DNA of 64,000 nt from Ecdyonurus torrentis (taxonomy: Eukaryota; Arthropoda; Insecta; Ephemeroptera; Heptageniidae). The notes beneath the pieces are model-generated. The model was given only the letters and a program-made list of their open reading frames with translations, searched no databases and had not been told where the DNA came from. Below are positions 26,201-38,924 of this stretch, piece after piece. Both the position numbers and the translations under genes were made by a program. The stretch is from contig OX439129.1 of assembly GCA_949318235.1 (NCBI GenBank), positions 744,001 to 808,000 on the forward strand. Reading direction: 5' to 3'. Numbering within the stretch: position 1 is the first letter of the stretch; each line of letters opens with the position of its first letter.

Positions 26201-29200
26201 CAGTTCTAGAAAATCTCAGTGCTTTCTGATCGTACTTTTTAGACTGTGGATACGAATTTTGATGATATCTCCGAAACTAATAAAGCTACAGGCTTGCGGT
26301 TTGAACTAAAATTTAGGACTAACAGACTTTTAAAGAAAACGTTATGACACCTTAATCGCTCCAATGCAAACTTTTGCAGTTATAGAAAATCTCAGTGCTT
26401 TCTCATCGTACTTTTTAGACTGTGAATACGATTGTTGATTATATCTCCGAAACTAATAAAGCTACAGGCTTGCGGTTTGAACTTAAATGTAGTACTAACA
26501 GACTTGCAAAGAAAAGGTCATTACACCTAAATCGCTCAAATGCAAACTTTTGCAGTTATAGAGAATATCAGTGCTTTCTCATCGTACTTTTCAGACTGTA
26601 TATACGATTTCTGATCATATCTACGAAATTAATAAAGCTACAGACTTGCGGTTTACACTAAAATGTAGGACTTACAGGCTTGCAAAGAAAAGGTTATTAC
26701 ACCTTAATCGCTCCAATGCAAACTTTCGCGGTTATAGAGAATCTCAGTGCTTTCTCATCGTACTTTTCAGACTGTGAATACGATTTTTGATGATATCTCC
26801 GAAACTAATAAAGCTACAGGCTTGCGGTTTGAACTAAAATTTAGGACTAACAGACTTTTAAAGAAAACGTTATTACACCTTAATCGCTCCAATGCAAACT
26901 TTTGCAGTTATAGAAAATCTCAGTGCTTTCTGATTGTACTTTTCAGACTGTAGATACGAATTTTGATGATATCTCCGAAACTAATAAAGCTACAGGCTTG
27001 CGATTTGAACTAAAATGTAGGACTAAGAGACATGCAAAGAAAAGGTTATTACAACTTAATCGCTTCATTGCAAACTTTCGCAGTTATAGAGAATCTCAGT
27101 GCTTTCTCGTCGTACTTTTCAAACCGTGAATACGATTGTTGATGATATCTTCGAAACTAATAAAGCTAAAGGCTTGCGGGTTGATCTAAGATGTAGGACT
27201 AACAGACTTGCAAAGAAAAAGGTTATTACACCTTAATCGCTCCAATGCAAACTTTCGCAGTTCTAGAAAATCTCAGTGCTTTCTCATCGTACTTTTCAGA
27301 CCGTGAATACGATTGTTGATGATATCTCCGAAACTAATAAAGCTACAGGCTTGCGGTTTGAACTAAAATGTAGGACTAACAGACTTGCAAAGAAAAAGGT
27401 TATTACACCTTAATCGCTGCAATGCAAACTTTCGCAGTTCTAGAAAATCTCAGTGCTTTCTGATCGTACTTTTTAGACTGTGGATACGAATTTTGATGAT
27501 ATCTCCGAAACTAATAAAGCTACAGGCTTGTGGTTTTAACTATAATGCAGGACTAACAGACTTGCAAAGAAAAGGTTATTACACCTTAATCGCACCAATG
27601 CAAACTTTCGCGGTTATAGAGAATCTCAGTGCTTTCTCATCGTACTTTTTATACTGTGAATACGATTGTTGATTATATCTCCGAAACTAATAAAGCTACA
27701 GGCTTGCGGTTTGAACTTAAATGTAGTACTAACAGACTTGCAAAGAAAAGGTCATTACACCTAAATCGCTCAAATGCAAACTTTTGCAGTTATAGAGAAT
27801 ATCAGTGCTTTCTCATCGTACTTTTCAGACTGTATATACGATTTCTGATCATATCTACGAAATTAATAAAGCTACAGACTTGCGGTTTACACTAAAATGT
27901 AGGACTTACAGGCTTGCAAAGAAAAGGTTATTACACCTTAATCGCTCCAATGCAAACTTTCGCGGTTATAGAGAATCTCAGTGCTTTCTCATCGTACTTT
28001 TCAGACTGTGAATACGATTTTTGATGATATCTCCGAAACTAAGAAAGCTACAGGCTTGCGGTTTGAACTAAAATGTAGGACTAACAGACTTGCAGAGAAA
28101 AGGTTTGACACCTTAATCGCTTTAATGCAAACTTTCGCAGTTATAGAGAATCTCAGTGCTTTCTCAACGTAGTTTTCAGACTAAGAATACGATTTTTGAT
28201 GATATCTTTGAAACTAATAAAGCTACAGGCATGCGGTTTAAACTGAAATGTAGGACTAACAGACTTGCAAAGAAAAGGTTATTACACCTTAATGGCTCCA
28301 ATGCAAACTTTCGCGGTTATAGAGAATCTCAGTGCTTTCTCATCGTACTTTTCAGACTGTAAATACGATTTTTGATGATATCTCCGAAACTAATAAAGCT
28401 ACAGGCTTGCGGTTTGAACTAAAATGTAGGACTAACAGACTTGCAGAGAAAATGTTATGACACCTCAATCGCTTTAATGCAAACTTTCGCAGTTATAGAG
28501 AATCTCAGTGCTTTTTCAACGTAGTTTTCAGACTAAGAATACGATTTTTGATGATATCTCCAAAACTAATTTAGCTACAGGCTTGCGGGTTGAACTAAAA
28601 TGTAGGACTAACAGACTTGCAAAGAAAAGGTTATTTTACCTTAATCGCTCCAATGCCAACTTTCGCCGTAATAGAGAATCTCAGAGCTTTCTCTACGTAC
28701 TTTTCAGACTATGAATACGATTTTTGATAATATCTCTGAAACTAATAAAGCTACAGACTTGCGATTTGAACTTAAATTTAGGACTTACAGACTTGCAAAG
28801 AAAAGTTAATTACACCTTAATCGCTCCAATGCAAACTTTCGCAGTTATAGAGAATCACAGTGCTTTCTCATCGTACTTTTCAGACTGTGAATACGATTTT
28901 TGATGATTTCTCTGAAACTAAAAAAGCTACAGGTTTGCGGTTTGAACTAAAATGTAAAACTGACAGACTTGCAATAAAAAGGTTATTACACCTTAATCGC
29001 TCCAATGCAAACTTTCGCAGTTATAGAAAACCTCAGTGGTTTCTCGTCGTACTTTTCAGACTGTGAATACGAATTTTGATGATATCTCCGAAACTAATAA
29101 AGCTAAAGGCTTGCGGTTTGAACTAAAATGTAGTACTAACAGACTTGCAAAGAAAAAGGTTATTACACCTTAATCGCTGCAATGCAAACTTTCGCAGTTC

Positions 29201-31860
29201 TAGAAAATCTCAGTGCTTTCTGATCGTACTTTTTAGACTGTGGATACGAATTTTGATGATATCTCCGAAACTAATAAAGCTACAGGCTTGCGGTTTGAAC
29301 TAAAATTTAGGACTAACAGACTTTTAAAGAAAACGTTATTACACCTTAATCGCTCCAATGCAAACTTTTGCAGTTATAGAAAATCTCAGTGCTTTCTGAT
29401 TGTACTTTTCAGACTGTAGATACGAATTTTGATGATATCTCCGAAACTAATAAAGCTACAGGCTTGCGATTTGAACTAAACTGTAGGACTAAGAGACATG
29501 CAAAGAAAAGGTTATTACAACTTAATCGCTTCATTGCAAACTTTCGCAGTTATAGAGAATCTCAGTGCTTTCTCGTCGTACTTTTCAAACCGTGAATACG
29601 ATTGTTGATGATATCTCCGAAACTAATAAAGCTAAAGGCTTGCGGGTTGAACTAAGATGTAGGACTAACAGACTTGCAAAGAAAAAGGTTATTACACCTT
29701 AATCGCTCTAAGGCAAACTTTCGCAGTTCTAGAAAATCTCAGTGCTTTCTCATCGTACTTTTCAGACCGTGAATACGATTGTTGATGATATCTCCGAAAC
29801 TAATAAAGCTACAGGCTTGCGGTTTGAACTAAAATGTAGGACTAACAGACTTGCAAAGAAAAAGGTTATTACACCTTAATCGCTGCAATGCAAACTTTCG
29901 CAGTTCTAGAAAATCTCAGTGCTTTCTGATCGTACTTTTTAGACTGTGGATACGAATTTTGATGATATCTCCGAAACTAATAAAGCTACAGGCTTGTGGT
30001 TTTAACTATAATGCAGGACTAACAGACTTGCAAAGAAAAGGTTATTACACCTTAATCGCACCAATGCAAACTTTCGCGGTTATAGAGAATCTCAGTGCTT
30101 TCTCATCGTACTTTTTAGACTGTGAATACGATTGTTGATTATATCTCCGAAACTAATAAAGCTACAGGCTTGCAGTTTGAACTTAAATGTAGTACTAACA
30201 GACTTGCTAAGAAAAGGTCATTACACCTAAATCGCTCAAATGCAAACTTTTGCAGTTATAGAGAATATCAGTGCTTTCTCATCGTACTTTTCAGACTGTG
30301 AATACGATTTTTGATGATATCTCCGAAACTAATAAAGCTACAGGCTTGCGGTTTGAACTAAAATGTAGGACTAACAGACTTGCAGAGAAAAGGTTATGAC
30401 ACCTTAATCGCTTTAATGCAAACTTTCGCAGTTATAGAGAATCTCAGTGCTTTCTCAACGTAGTTTTCAGACTAAGAATACGATTTTTGATGATATCTTT
30501 GAAACTAATAAAGCTACAGGCATGCGGTTTAAACTGAAATGTAGGACTAACAGACTTGCAAAGAAAAGGTTATTACACCTTAATCGCTCCAATGCAAACT
30601 TTCGCGGTTATAAAGAATCTCAGTGCTTTCTCATCGTACTTTTCAGACTGTAAATACGATTTTTGATGATATCTCCGAAACTAATAAAGCTACAGGCTTG
30701 CGGTTTGAACTAAAATGTAGGACTAACAGACTTGCAGAGAAAAGGTTATGACACCTCAATCGCTTTAATGCAAACTTTCGCAGTTATAGAGAATCTCAGT
30801 GCTTTTTCAACGTAGTTTTCAGACTAAGAATACGATTTTTGATGATATCTCCAAAACTAATTTATCTACAGGCTTGCGGGTTGAACTAAAATGTAGGACT
30901 AACAGACTTGCAAAGAAAAGGTTATTTTACCTTAATCGCTCCAATGCCAACTTTCGCCGTAATAGAGAATCTCAGAGCTTTCTCTACGTACTTTTCAGAC
31001 TGTGAATACGATTTTTGATAATATCTCCGAAACTAATAAAGCTACAGACTTGCGATTTGAACTTAAATTTAGGACTTACAGACTTGCAAAGAAAAGTTAA
31101 TTACACCTTAATCGCTCCAATGCAAACTTTCGCAGTTATAGAGAATCACAGTGCTTTCTCATCGTACTTTTCAGACTGTGAATACGATTTTTGATGATTT
31201 CTCTGAAACTAAAAAAGCTACAGGTTTGCGGTTTGAACTAAAATGTAAAACTAACAGACTTGCAATGAAAAGGTTATTACACCTTAATCGCTCCAATGCA
31301 AACTTTCGCAGTTATAGAAAACCTCAGTGCTTTCTCGTCGTACTTTTCAGACTGTGAATACGAATTTTGATGATATCTCCGAAACTAATAAAGCTAAAGG
31401 CTTGCGGTTTGAACTAAAATGTAGTACTAACAGACTTGCAAAGAAAAAGGTTATTACACCTTAATCGCTGCAATGCAAACTTTCGCAGTTCTAGAAAAAC
31501 TCAGTGCTTTCTGATCGTACTTTTTAGACTGTGGATACGAATTTTGATGATATCTCCGAAACTAATAAAGCTACAGGCTTGCGGTTTGAACTAAAATTTA
31601 GGACTAACAGACTTTTAAAGAAAACGTTATTACACCTTAATCGCTCCAATGCAAACTTTTGCAGTTATAGAAAATCTCAGTGCTTTCTGATTGTACTTTT
31701 CAGACTGTAGATACGAATTTTGATGATATCTCCGAAACTAATAAAGCTACAGGCTTGCGATTTGAACTAAAATGTAGGACTAAGAGACATGCAAAGAAAA
31801 GGTTATTACAACTTAATCGCTTCATTGCAAACTTTCGCAGTTATAGAGAATCTCAGTGCT
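23251..31860 (+). repeat. Rearranged 14-mer HOR fragments
   Basis: Pieces of the 14-mer occur in canonical order but with jumps. m2-m5 runs to about 23,872, followed by the copied segment 23,873-25,001. m4-m11 then reaches about 26,400, followed by m2, m3, an m4/m11 hybrid (about 26,775) and m12. Further runs of m2-m12 begin near 27,657 and 30,127. Successive m5 monomers start near 25,190, 28,184 and 30,475, giving intervals of 17 and 13 monomers. The m1 marker GTGAGTCCG is absent here; m14 leads straight into m2 at 27,657 and 30,127. Confidence 0.82.
23873..25001 (+). repeat. Long-range duplicated segment, copy 2
   Basis: This is the counterpart of 6,970-8,098, spliced into the 14-mer HOR region. 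It is flanked on the left by a hybrid of HOR monomer 5 and on the right by HOR monomer 4. Its presence between HOR fragments shows that a segment from outside the HOR moved or was exchanged over at least 16.9 kb while staying in monomer register. Confidence 0.85.
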
Positions 31861-34170
31861 TTCTCAACGTAGTTTTCAGACTAAGAATACGATTTCTGAT
31901 GATATCTTTGAAACTAATAAAGCTACAGGCATGCGGTTTGAACTGAAATGTAGGACTAACAGACATGCAAAGAAAAGGTTATAACACCTTATTCGCTCCA
32001 ATGCAAACTTTCGCAGTTATAGAAAACCTCAGTGCTTTCTCGTCGTACTTTTCAGACTGTGAATACGATTTTTGATGATATCTCCGAAACTAGTAAAGCT
32101 ACAGGCTTGCGGTTTGAACTTAAATGTAGGACTACCAGACTTGCAAAGAAAAGGTTATAACACCTTAATCGCTACAATGCAAACTTTCGCAGTTAGAGAA
32201 TCTCAGTGCTTTCTCATAGTACTTTTTAGACTGCGAATAAGATTTTTGATTATATCTCCGAAACTAATAAAGCTACAGGCTTGCGGTTTAAACTAAAATG
32301 TAGTACTAACAGACTTGCAAAGAAAAGGTTATTAAACCTTAATCGCTCCAATGCAAACTTTCGCACTTATTAAGAATCTCAGTGCTTTCTCATCGTACTT
32401 TTTAGACTGTGAGTACGATTTTTGATGATATCTCCGAAACTAATAAAGCTACAGGCTTGCGGTTTGAACTAAAATGTAGTACTAATAGACTTGCAAAAAA
32501 AGGTTTTTACACCTTAATCGCTCCAATGCAAACTTTCACAGTTATAGAGAATCTCAGTGCTTTCTCATCGTACTTTTCATACTGTGAATACGATTGTTGA
32601 TAATATCTCCGAAACTAATAAAGCTACAAGCTTGCGGTTTGAACTTAAATGTAGTACTAACAGACTTGCAAAGAAAAGGTCATTACACCTTAATCGCTCA
32701 AATGCAAACTTTTGCAGTTAAAGAGAATATCAGTGCTTTCTCATCGTACTTTTCAGACTGTATATACGATTTCTGATCATATCTACGAAACTAATAAAGC
32801 TACAGGCTTGTGGTTTGAACTAAAATGCAGGACTAAGAGACTCGCAAAGAAAAGGTTATTTTACCTTAATCACTCCAATGCAAACTTTCGCCGTAATAGA
32901 GAATCTCAGAGCTTTCTCTACGTACTTTTCAGACTGTGAATACGATTTTTGATAATATCTCCGAAACTAATAAAGCTACAGACTTGCGATTTGAACTTAA
33001 ATTTAGGACTTACAGACTTGCAAAGAAAAGTTAATTACACCTTAATCGCTCTAATGCAAACTTTCGCAGTTATTGGAAATCACAGTGCTTTCTCATCGTA
33101 CTTTTCAGACTGTGAATACGATTTTTGATGATTTCTCTGAAACTAAAAAAGCTACAAGTTTGCGGTTTGAACTAAAATGTAGGACTAACAGACTTGCAAA
33201 GAAAAGGTCATTACACCTTAATCGCTCCAATGCAAACTTTTGCAGTTATAGAGAATCTCAGTGCTTTCTCAACGTAATTTTCAGACTAAGAATACGATAT
33301 TTGATGATATCTTTGAAACTAATAAAGCTACAGGCATGCGGTTTGAACTGAAATGTAAAACTAACAGACTTGCAATGAAAAAATTTTTTACAACTTAATC
33401 GCTCCAATGCGAACTTTCGCAGTTATAGAAAACCTCAGTGCTTTCTCGTCGTACTTTTCAGACTGTGAATACGAATTTTGATGATATCTCCGAAACTAGT
33501 ACAGCTACAGGCTTGCGGTTTGAACTTAAATGTAGGACTATTAGACTTGCAAAGAAAAGGATATAACACCTTAATCGCTACAATGCAAACTTTCGCAGTT
33601 ATAGAGAATCTCAGTGCTTTCTCATAGTACTTTTTAGACTGCGAATAAGATTTTTGATGATATCTCCGAAACTAATAAAGCTACAGGCTTGCGGTTTGAA
33701 CTAAAATGTAGTACTAACAGACTTGCAAAGAATAGGTTATTACACCTTAATCGCTCCAATGCAAACTTTCGCAGTTCTAGAAAATCTCAGTGCTTTCTCA
33801 TCGTACATTTCAGACCGTGAATACGATTGTTGATGATATCTCCGAAACTAATAAAACTACAGGCTTGCGGTTTGAACTAAAATGTAGGACTAACAGACTT
33901 GCAAAGAAAAAGGTTATTACACCTTAATCGCTGCAATGCAAACTTTCGCAGTTCTAGAAAATCTCAGTGCTTTCTGATCGTACTTTTTAGACTGTGGATA
34001 CGAATTTTGATGATATCTCTGAAACTAATAAATCTACAGGCTTGCGGTTTGAACTAAAATGTAGGACTAACAGACTTGCAAAGAAAAAGGTTATTACACC
34101 TTAATCGCTGCAATGCAAACTTTCGCAGTTCTAGAAAATCTCAGTGCTTTCTGATCGTACTTATTAGACT
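31861..34170 (+). repeat. Transition zone between the two HOR domains
   Basis: About 13 monomers are not repeated as a block elsewhere in the window. They include single relatives of 14-mer types (an m1-like copy at 32,409 with GTGAGTACG; m2- and m3-like copies near 32,585-32,800). They also include relatives of the 7-mer types, such as GCAGTTAGAGAATC near 32,190 with the same 2-nt loss, and CGAATAAGATTTTTGATG near 33,637. The zone therefore has elements of both sides. It also contains more private single changes (for example TTAAGAATCTC, ACAAGCTTGCGG, GTACAGCTACAGG) than the HOR cores. Confidence 0.8.
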
Positions 34171-35756
34171 GTGGATACGAATTTTGATGATATCTCCGAA
34201 ACTAATAAAGCTACAGGCTTGCGGTTCGAACTAAAATGTAGGACTAACAGACTTGCAAAGAAAAAGTTATTACACCTTAATCGCTCCAATGTAAACTTTT
34301 GCAGTTATAGAGAATCTCAGTGCTTTCTGATTGTACTTTTCAGACTGTGGATACGAATTTTGATGATATCTCCGAAACTAATAAAGCTACAGGCTTGTGG
34401 TTTTAACTATAATGTAGGACTTACAGGCTTGCAAAGAAAAGGTTATTACACCTTAATCGCTCCAATGCAAACTTTTGCGGTTATAGAGAATCTCAGTGCT
34501 TTCTCATCGTATTTTTCAGACTGTGAATAGGATTTTTGATGATATCTCCGAAACTAATAAAGCTACAGGCTTGCGGTTTGAACTAAAATGTAGGACTAAC
34601 AGACTTGCAGAGAAAAGGTTATGACACCTTAATCGCTTTAATGGAAACTTTCGCAGTTTTAGAGAATCTCAGTGCTTTGTCAACGTAGTTTTCAGACTAA
34701 GAATACGATTTTTGATGATATCTTTGAAACTAATAAAGCTACAGGCATGCGGTTTAAACTGAAATGTAGGACTAACAGACTTGCAAAGAAAAGGTTATTA
34801 CACCTTAATCGCTCCAATGCAAACTTTCGCGATTATAGAGAATCTCAGTGCTTTATCATCGTACTTTTCAGACTGTGAATACGATTTTTGATGATATCTC
34901 CGAAACTAATAAAGCTACAGACTTGCGATTTGAACTTAAATTTAGGACTTACAGACTTGCAAAGAAAATTTAATTACACCTTAATCGCTCCAATGCAAAT
35001 TTTCGCAGTTATTGGAAATCACAGTGCTTTCTCATCGTACTTTTTAGACTGTGAATGCGATTTTTGATGATATCTCTGAAACTAAAAAAGCTACAGGTTT
35101 GCGGATTAAACTAAAATGTAGGACTGCCAGACTTCCAAAGAAAAGGGTTTTTACACCTTAATCGCTACAATGCAAACTTTCGCAGTTATAGAGAATCTCA
35201 GTGCATTCTCATCGTACTTTTTAGACTGCGAATAAGATTTTTGATGATATCATCGAAACTTATAAAGCTACAGGCTTGCGGTTTGAACTAAAATGTAGGA
35301 CTAAGAGACTTGCAAAGAAAAGGTTATTACACCTTAATCGCTACTATGCAAACTTTCACAGTTAGAGAATCTCAGTGCTTTCTCATAGTACTTTTTAGAC
35401 TGTGAATAAGATTTTTTATTATATCTCCGAAACTAATAAAGCTACAGGCTTGCGGTTTAAACTAAAATGTAGTACTAACAGACTTGCAAAGAAAAGGTTA
35501 TTACACCTTAATCGCTCCAATGCATACTTTCGCAGTTATAGAGAATCTCAGTGTTTTCTCATCGTACTTTTCAGACCGTGAATACGATTTTTGGTGATAT
35601 CTCCGAAACTAATAAAGCTACAGGCTTGCGGTTTAAACTAAAATGTAGGACTAACAGACTTGCAAAGAAAAAGGTTATTACACCTTAATCGCTGCAATGC
35701 AAACTTTCGCAGTTCTAGAAAATCTCAGTGCTTTCTGATCGTACTTTTTAGACTGT
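34171..35756 (+). repeat. 7-mer HOR family, leading 9-monomer copy
   Basis: The monomer order is s, t, m4', m5', u, v, p, q, r, where p-v are the seven monomers of the later 1,232-bp HOR. m4' and m5' resemble the m4 and m5 of the 14-mer but carry TTTAATGGAAAC, GCAGTTTTAGAG and GCGATTATAGAG. This block may preserve the state from which the 7-mer arose by loss of m4' and m5'. Confidence 0.78.
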
Positions 35757-36460
35757 GGATACGAATTTTGATGATATCTCCGAAACTAATAAAGCTACAG
35801 GCTTGCGGTTTGAACTAAAATGTAGGACTAACAGACTTGCAGAGAAAAGGTTATGACACCTTAATCGCTTTAATGGAAACTTTCGCAGTTTTAGAGAATC
35901 TCAGTGCTTTGTCAACGTAGTTTTCAGACTAAGAATACGATTTTCGATGATATCTTTGAAACTAATAAAGCTACAGGCATGCGGTTTAAACTGAAATGTA
36001 GGACTAACAGACTTGCAAAGAAAAGGTTATTACACCTTAATCGCTCCAATGCAAACTTTCGCGATTATAGAGAATCTCAGTGCTTTATCATCGTACTTTT
36101 CAGACTGTGAATACGATTTTTGATGATATCTCCGAAACTAATAAAGCTACAGACTTGCGATTTGAACTTAAATTTAGGACTTACAGACTTGCAAAGAAAA
36201 TTTAATTACACCTTAATCGCTCCAATGCAAATTTTCGCAGTTATTGGAAATCACAGTGCTTTCTCATCGTACTTTTTAGACTGTGAATGCGATTTTTGAT
36301 GATATCTCTGAAACTAAAAAAGCTACAGGTTTGCGGATTAAACTAAAATGTAGGACTGCCAGACTTCCAAAGAAAAGGGTTTTTACACCTTAATCGCTAC
36401 AATGCAAACTTTCGCAGTTATAGAGAATCTCAGTGCATTCTCATCGTACTTTTTAGACTG
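35229..36460 (+). repeat. 7-monomer unit with m4'-m5' in place of s-t (1,232 bp)
   Basis: Starting from the marker CGAATAAGATTTTTGATG with GATATCATCG, the order is p, q, r, m4', m5', u, v. The segment from about 34,535 recurs here at exactly 1,232 bp (GTCAACGTAG at about 34,680 and 35,912). It overlaps the leading copy at p-r because the two descriptions use different phases. Confidence 0.8.
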
Positions 36461-37692
36461 CGAATAAGATTTTTGATGATATCATCGAAACTTATAAAGC
36501 TACAGGCTTGCGGTTTGAACTAAAATGTAGGACTAAGAGACTTGCAAAGAAAAGGTTATTACACCTTAATCGCTACTATGCAAACTTTCACAGTTAGAGA
36601 ATCTCAGTGCTTTCTCATAGTACTTTTTAGACTGTGAATAAGATTTTTTATTATATCTCCGAAACTAATAAAGCTACAGGCTTGCGGTTTAAACTAAAAT
36701 GTAGTACTAACAGACTTGCAAAGAAAAGGTTATTACACCTTAATCGCTCCAATGCATACTTTCGCAGTTATAGAGAATCTCAGTGTTTTCTCATCGTACT
36801 TTTCAGACCGTGAATACGATTTTTGGTGATATCTCCGAAACTAATAAAGCTACAGGCTTGCGGTTTAAACTAAAATGTAGGACTAACAGACTTGCAAAGA
36901 AAAAGGTTATTACACCTTAATCGCTGCAATGCAAACTTTCGCAGTTCTAGAAAATCTCAGTGCTTTCTGATCGTACTTTTTAGACTGTGGATACGAATTT
37001 TGATGATATCTCCGAAACTAATAAAGCTACAGGCTTGCGGTTTGAACTAAAATGTAGGACTAACAGACTTGCAAAGAAAAAGTTATTACACCTTAATCGC
37101 TCCAATGTAAACTTTTGCAGTTATAGAGAATCTCAGTGCTTTCTGATTGTACTTTTCAGACTGTGGATACGAATTTTGATGATATCTCCGAAACTAATAA
37201 GTCTACAGGCTTGTGGTTTTAACTATAATGTAGGACTTACAGGCTTGCAAAGAAAAGGTTATTACACCTTAATCGCTCCAATGCAAACTTTTGCGGTTAT
37301 AGAGAATCTCAGTGCTTTCTCATCGTATTTTTCAGACTGTGAATAGGATTTTTGATGATATCTCCGAAACTAATAAAGCTACAGACTTGCGATTTGAACT
37401 TAAATTTAGGACTTACAGACTTGCAAAGAAAATTTAATTACACCTTAATCGCTCCAATGCAAATTTTCGCAGTTATTGGAAATCACAGTGCTTTCTCATC
37501 GTACTTTTTAGACTGTGAATGCGATTTTTGATGATATCTCTGAAACTAAAAAAGCTACAGGTTTGCGGATTGAACTAAAATGTAGGACTGCCAGACTTCC
37601 AAAGAAAAGGGTTTTTACACCTTAATCGCTACAATGCAAACTTTCGCAGTTATAGAGAATCTCAGTGCATTCTCATCGTACTTTTTAGACTG
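36461..37692 (+). repeat. 7-mer HOR, canonical copy (p-q-r-s-t-u-v, 1,232 bp)
   Basis: Diagnostic variants are: p CGAATAAG, GATATCATCG, GCTACTATGC and CACAGTTAGAGAA; q GATTTTTTATTATATC and GCATACTTTCG; r CCGTGAATACG with AAAAAGG and GCTGCAATGC; s GGATACGAA with AAAAAGTTATT; t CTTGTGGTTTTAAC with ACTTACAGGC; u GTGAATAGG, AAATTTAGG and GCAGTTATTGG; v GTGAATGCG, ACTGCCAGACTTCC and AAGGGTTTTT. p is about 2 nt short and other monomers carry an extra base, so the total is exactly 7 x 176. Confidence 0.9.
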
Positions 37693-38924
37693 CGAATAAG
37701 ATTTTTGATGATATCATCGAAACTTATAAAGCTACAGGCTTGCGGTTTGAACTAAAATGTAGGACTAAGAGACTTGCAAAGAAAAGGTTATTACACCTTA
37801 ATCGCTACTATGCAAACTTTCACAGTTAGAGAATCTCAGTGCTTTCTCATAGTACTTTTTAGACTGTGAATAAGATTTTTTATTATATCTCCGAAACTAA
37901 TAAAGCTACAGGCTTGCGGTTTAAACTAAAATGTAGTACTAACAGACTTGCAAAGAAAAGGTTATTACACCTTAATCGCTCCAATGCATACTTTCGCAGT
38001 TATAGAGAATCTCAGTGTTTTCTCATCGTACTTTTCAGACCGTGAATACGATTTTTGATGATATCTCCGAAACTAATAAAGCTACAGGCTTGCGGTTTAA
38101 ACTAAAATGTAGGACTAACAGACTTGCAAAGAAAAAGGTTATTACACCTTAATCGCTGCAATGCAAACTTTCGCAGTTCTAGAAAATCTCAGTGCTTTCT
38201 GATCGTACTTTTTAGACTGTGGATACGAATTTTGATGATATCTCCGAAACTAATAAAGCTACAGGCTTGCGGTTTGAACTAAAATGTAGGACTAACAGAC
38301 TTGCAAAGAAAAAGTTATTACACCTTAATCGCTCCAGTGTAGACTTTTGCAGTTATAGAGAATCTCAGTGCTTTCTGATTGTACTTTTCAGACTGTGGAT
38401 ACGAATTTTGATGATATCTCCGAAACTAATAAAGCTACAGGCTTTTGTTTTTAACTATAATGTAGGACTTACAGGCTTGCAAAGAAAAGGTTATTACACC
38501 TTAATCGCTCCAATGCAAACTTTTGCGGTTATAGAGAATCTCAGTGCTTTCTCATCGTATTTTTCAGACTGTGAATAGGATTTTTGATGATATCTCCGAA
38601 ACTAATAAAGCTACAGACTTGCGATTTGAACTTAAATTTAGGACTTACAGACTTGCAAAGAAAATTTAATTACACCTTAATCGCTCCAATGCAAATTTTC
38701 GCAGTTATTGGAAATCACAGTGCTTTCTCATCGTACTTTTTAGACTGTGAATGCGATTTTTGATGATATCTCTGAAACTAAAAAAGCTACAGGTTTGCGG
38801 ATTGAACTAAAATGTAGGACTGCCAGACTTCCAAAGAAAAGGGTTTTTACACCTTAATCGCTACAATGCAAACTTTCGCAGTTATAGAGAATCTCAGTGC
38901 ATTCTCATCGTACTTTTTAGACTG
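37693..38924 (+). repeat. 7-mer HOR, second canonical copy (1,232 bp)
   Basis: Same order and markers as 36,461-37,692. Here s carries CTCCAGTGTAGAC and t carries GGCTTTTGTTTTTAAC. The s variant reappears at about 41,150, tying this copy to the later super-unit. Confidence 0.9.
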
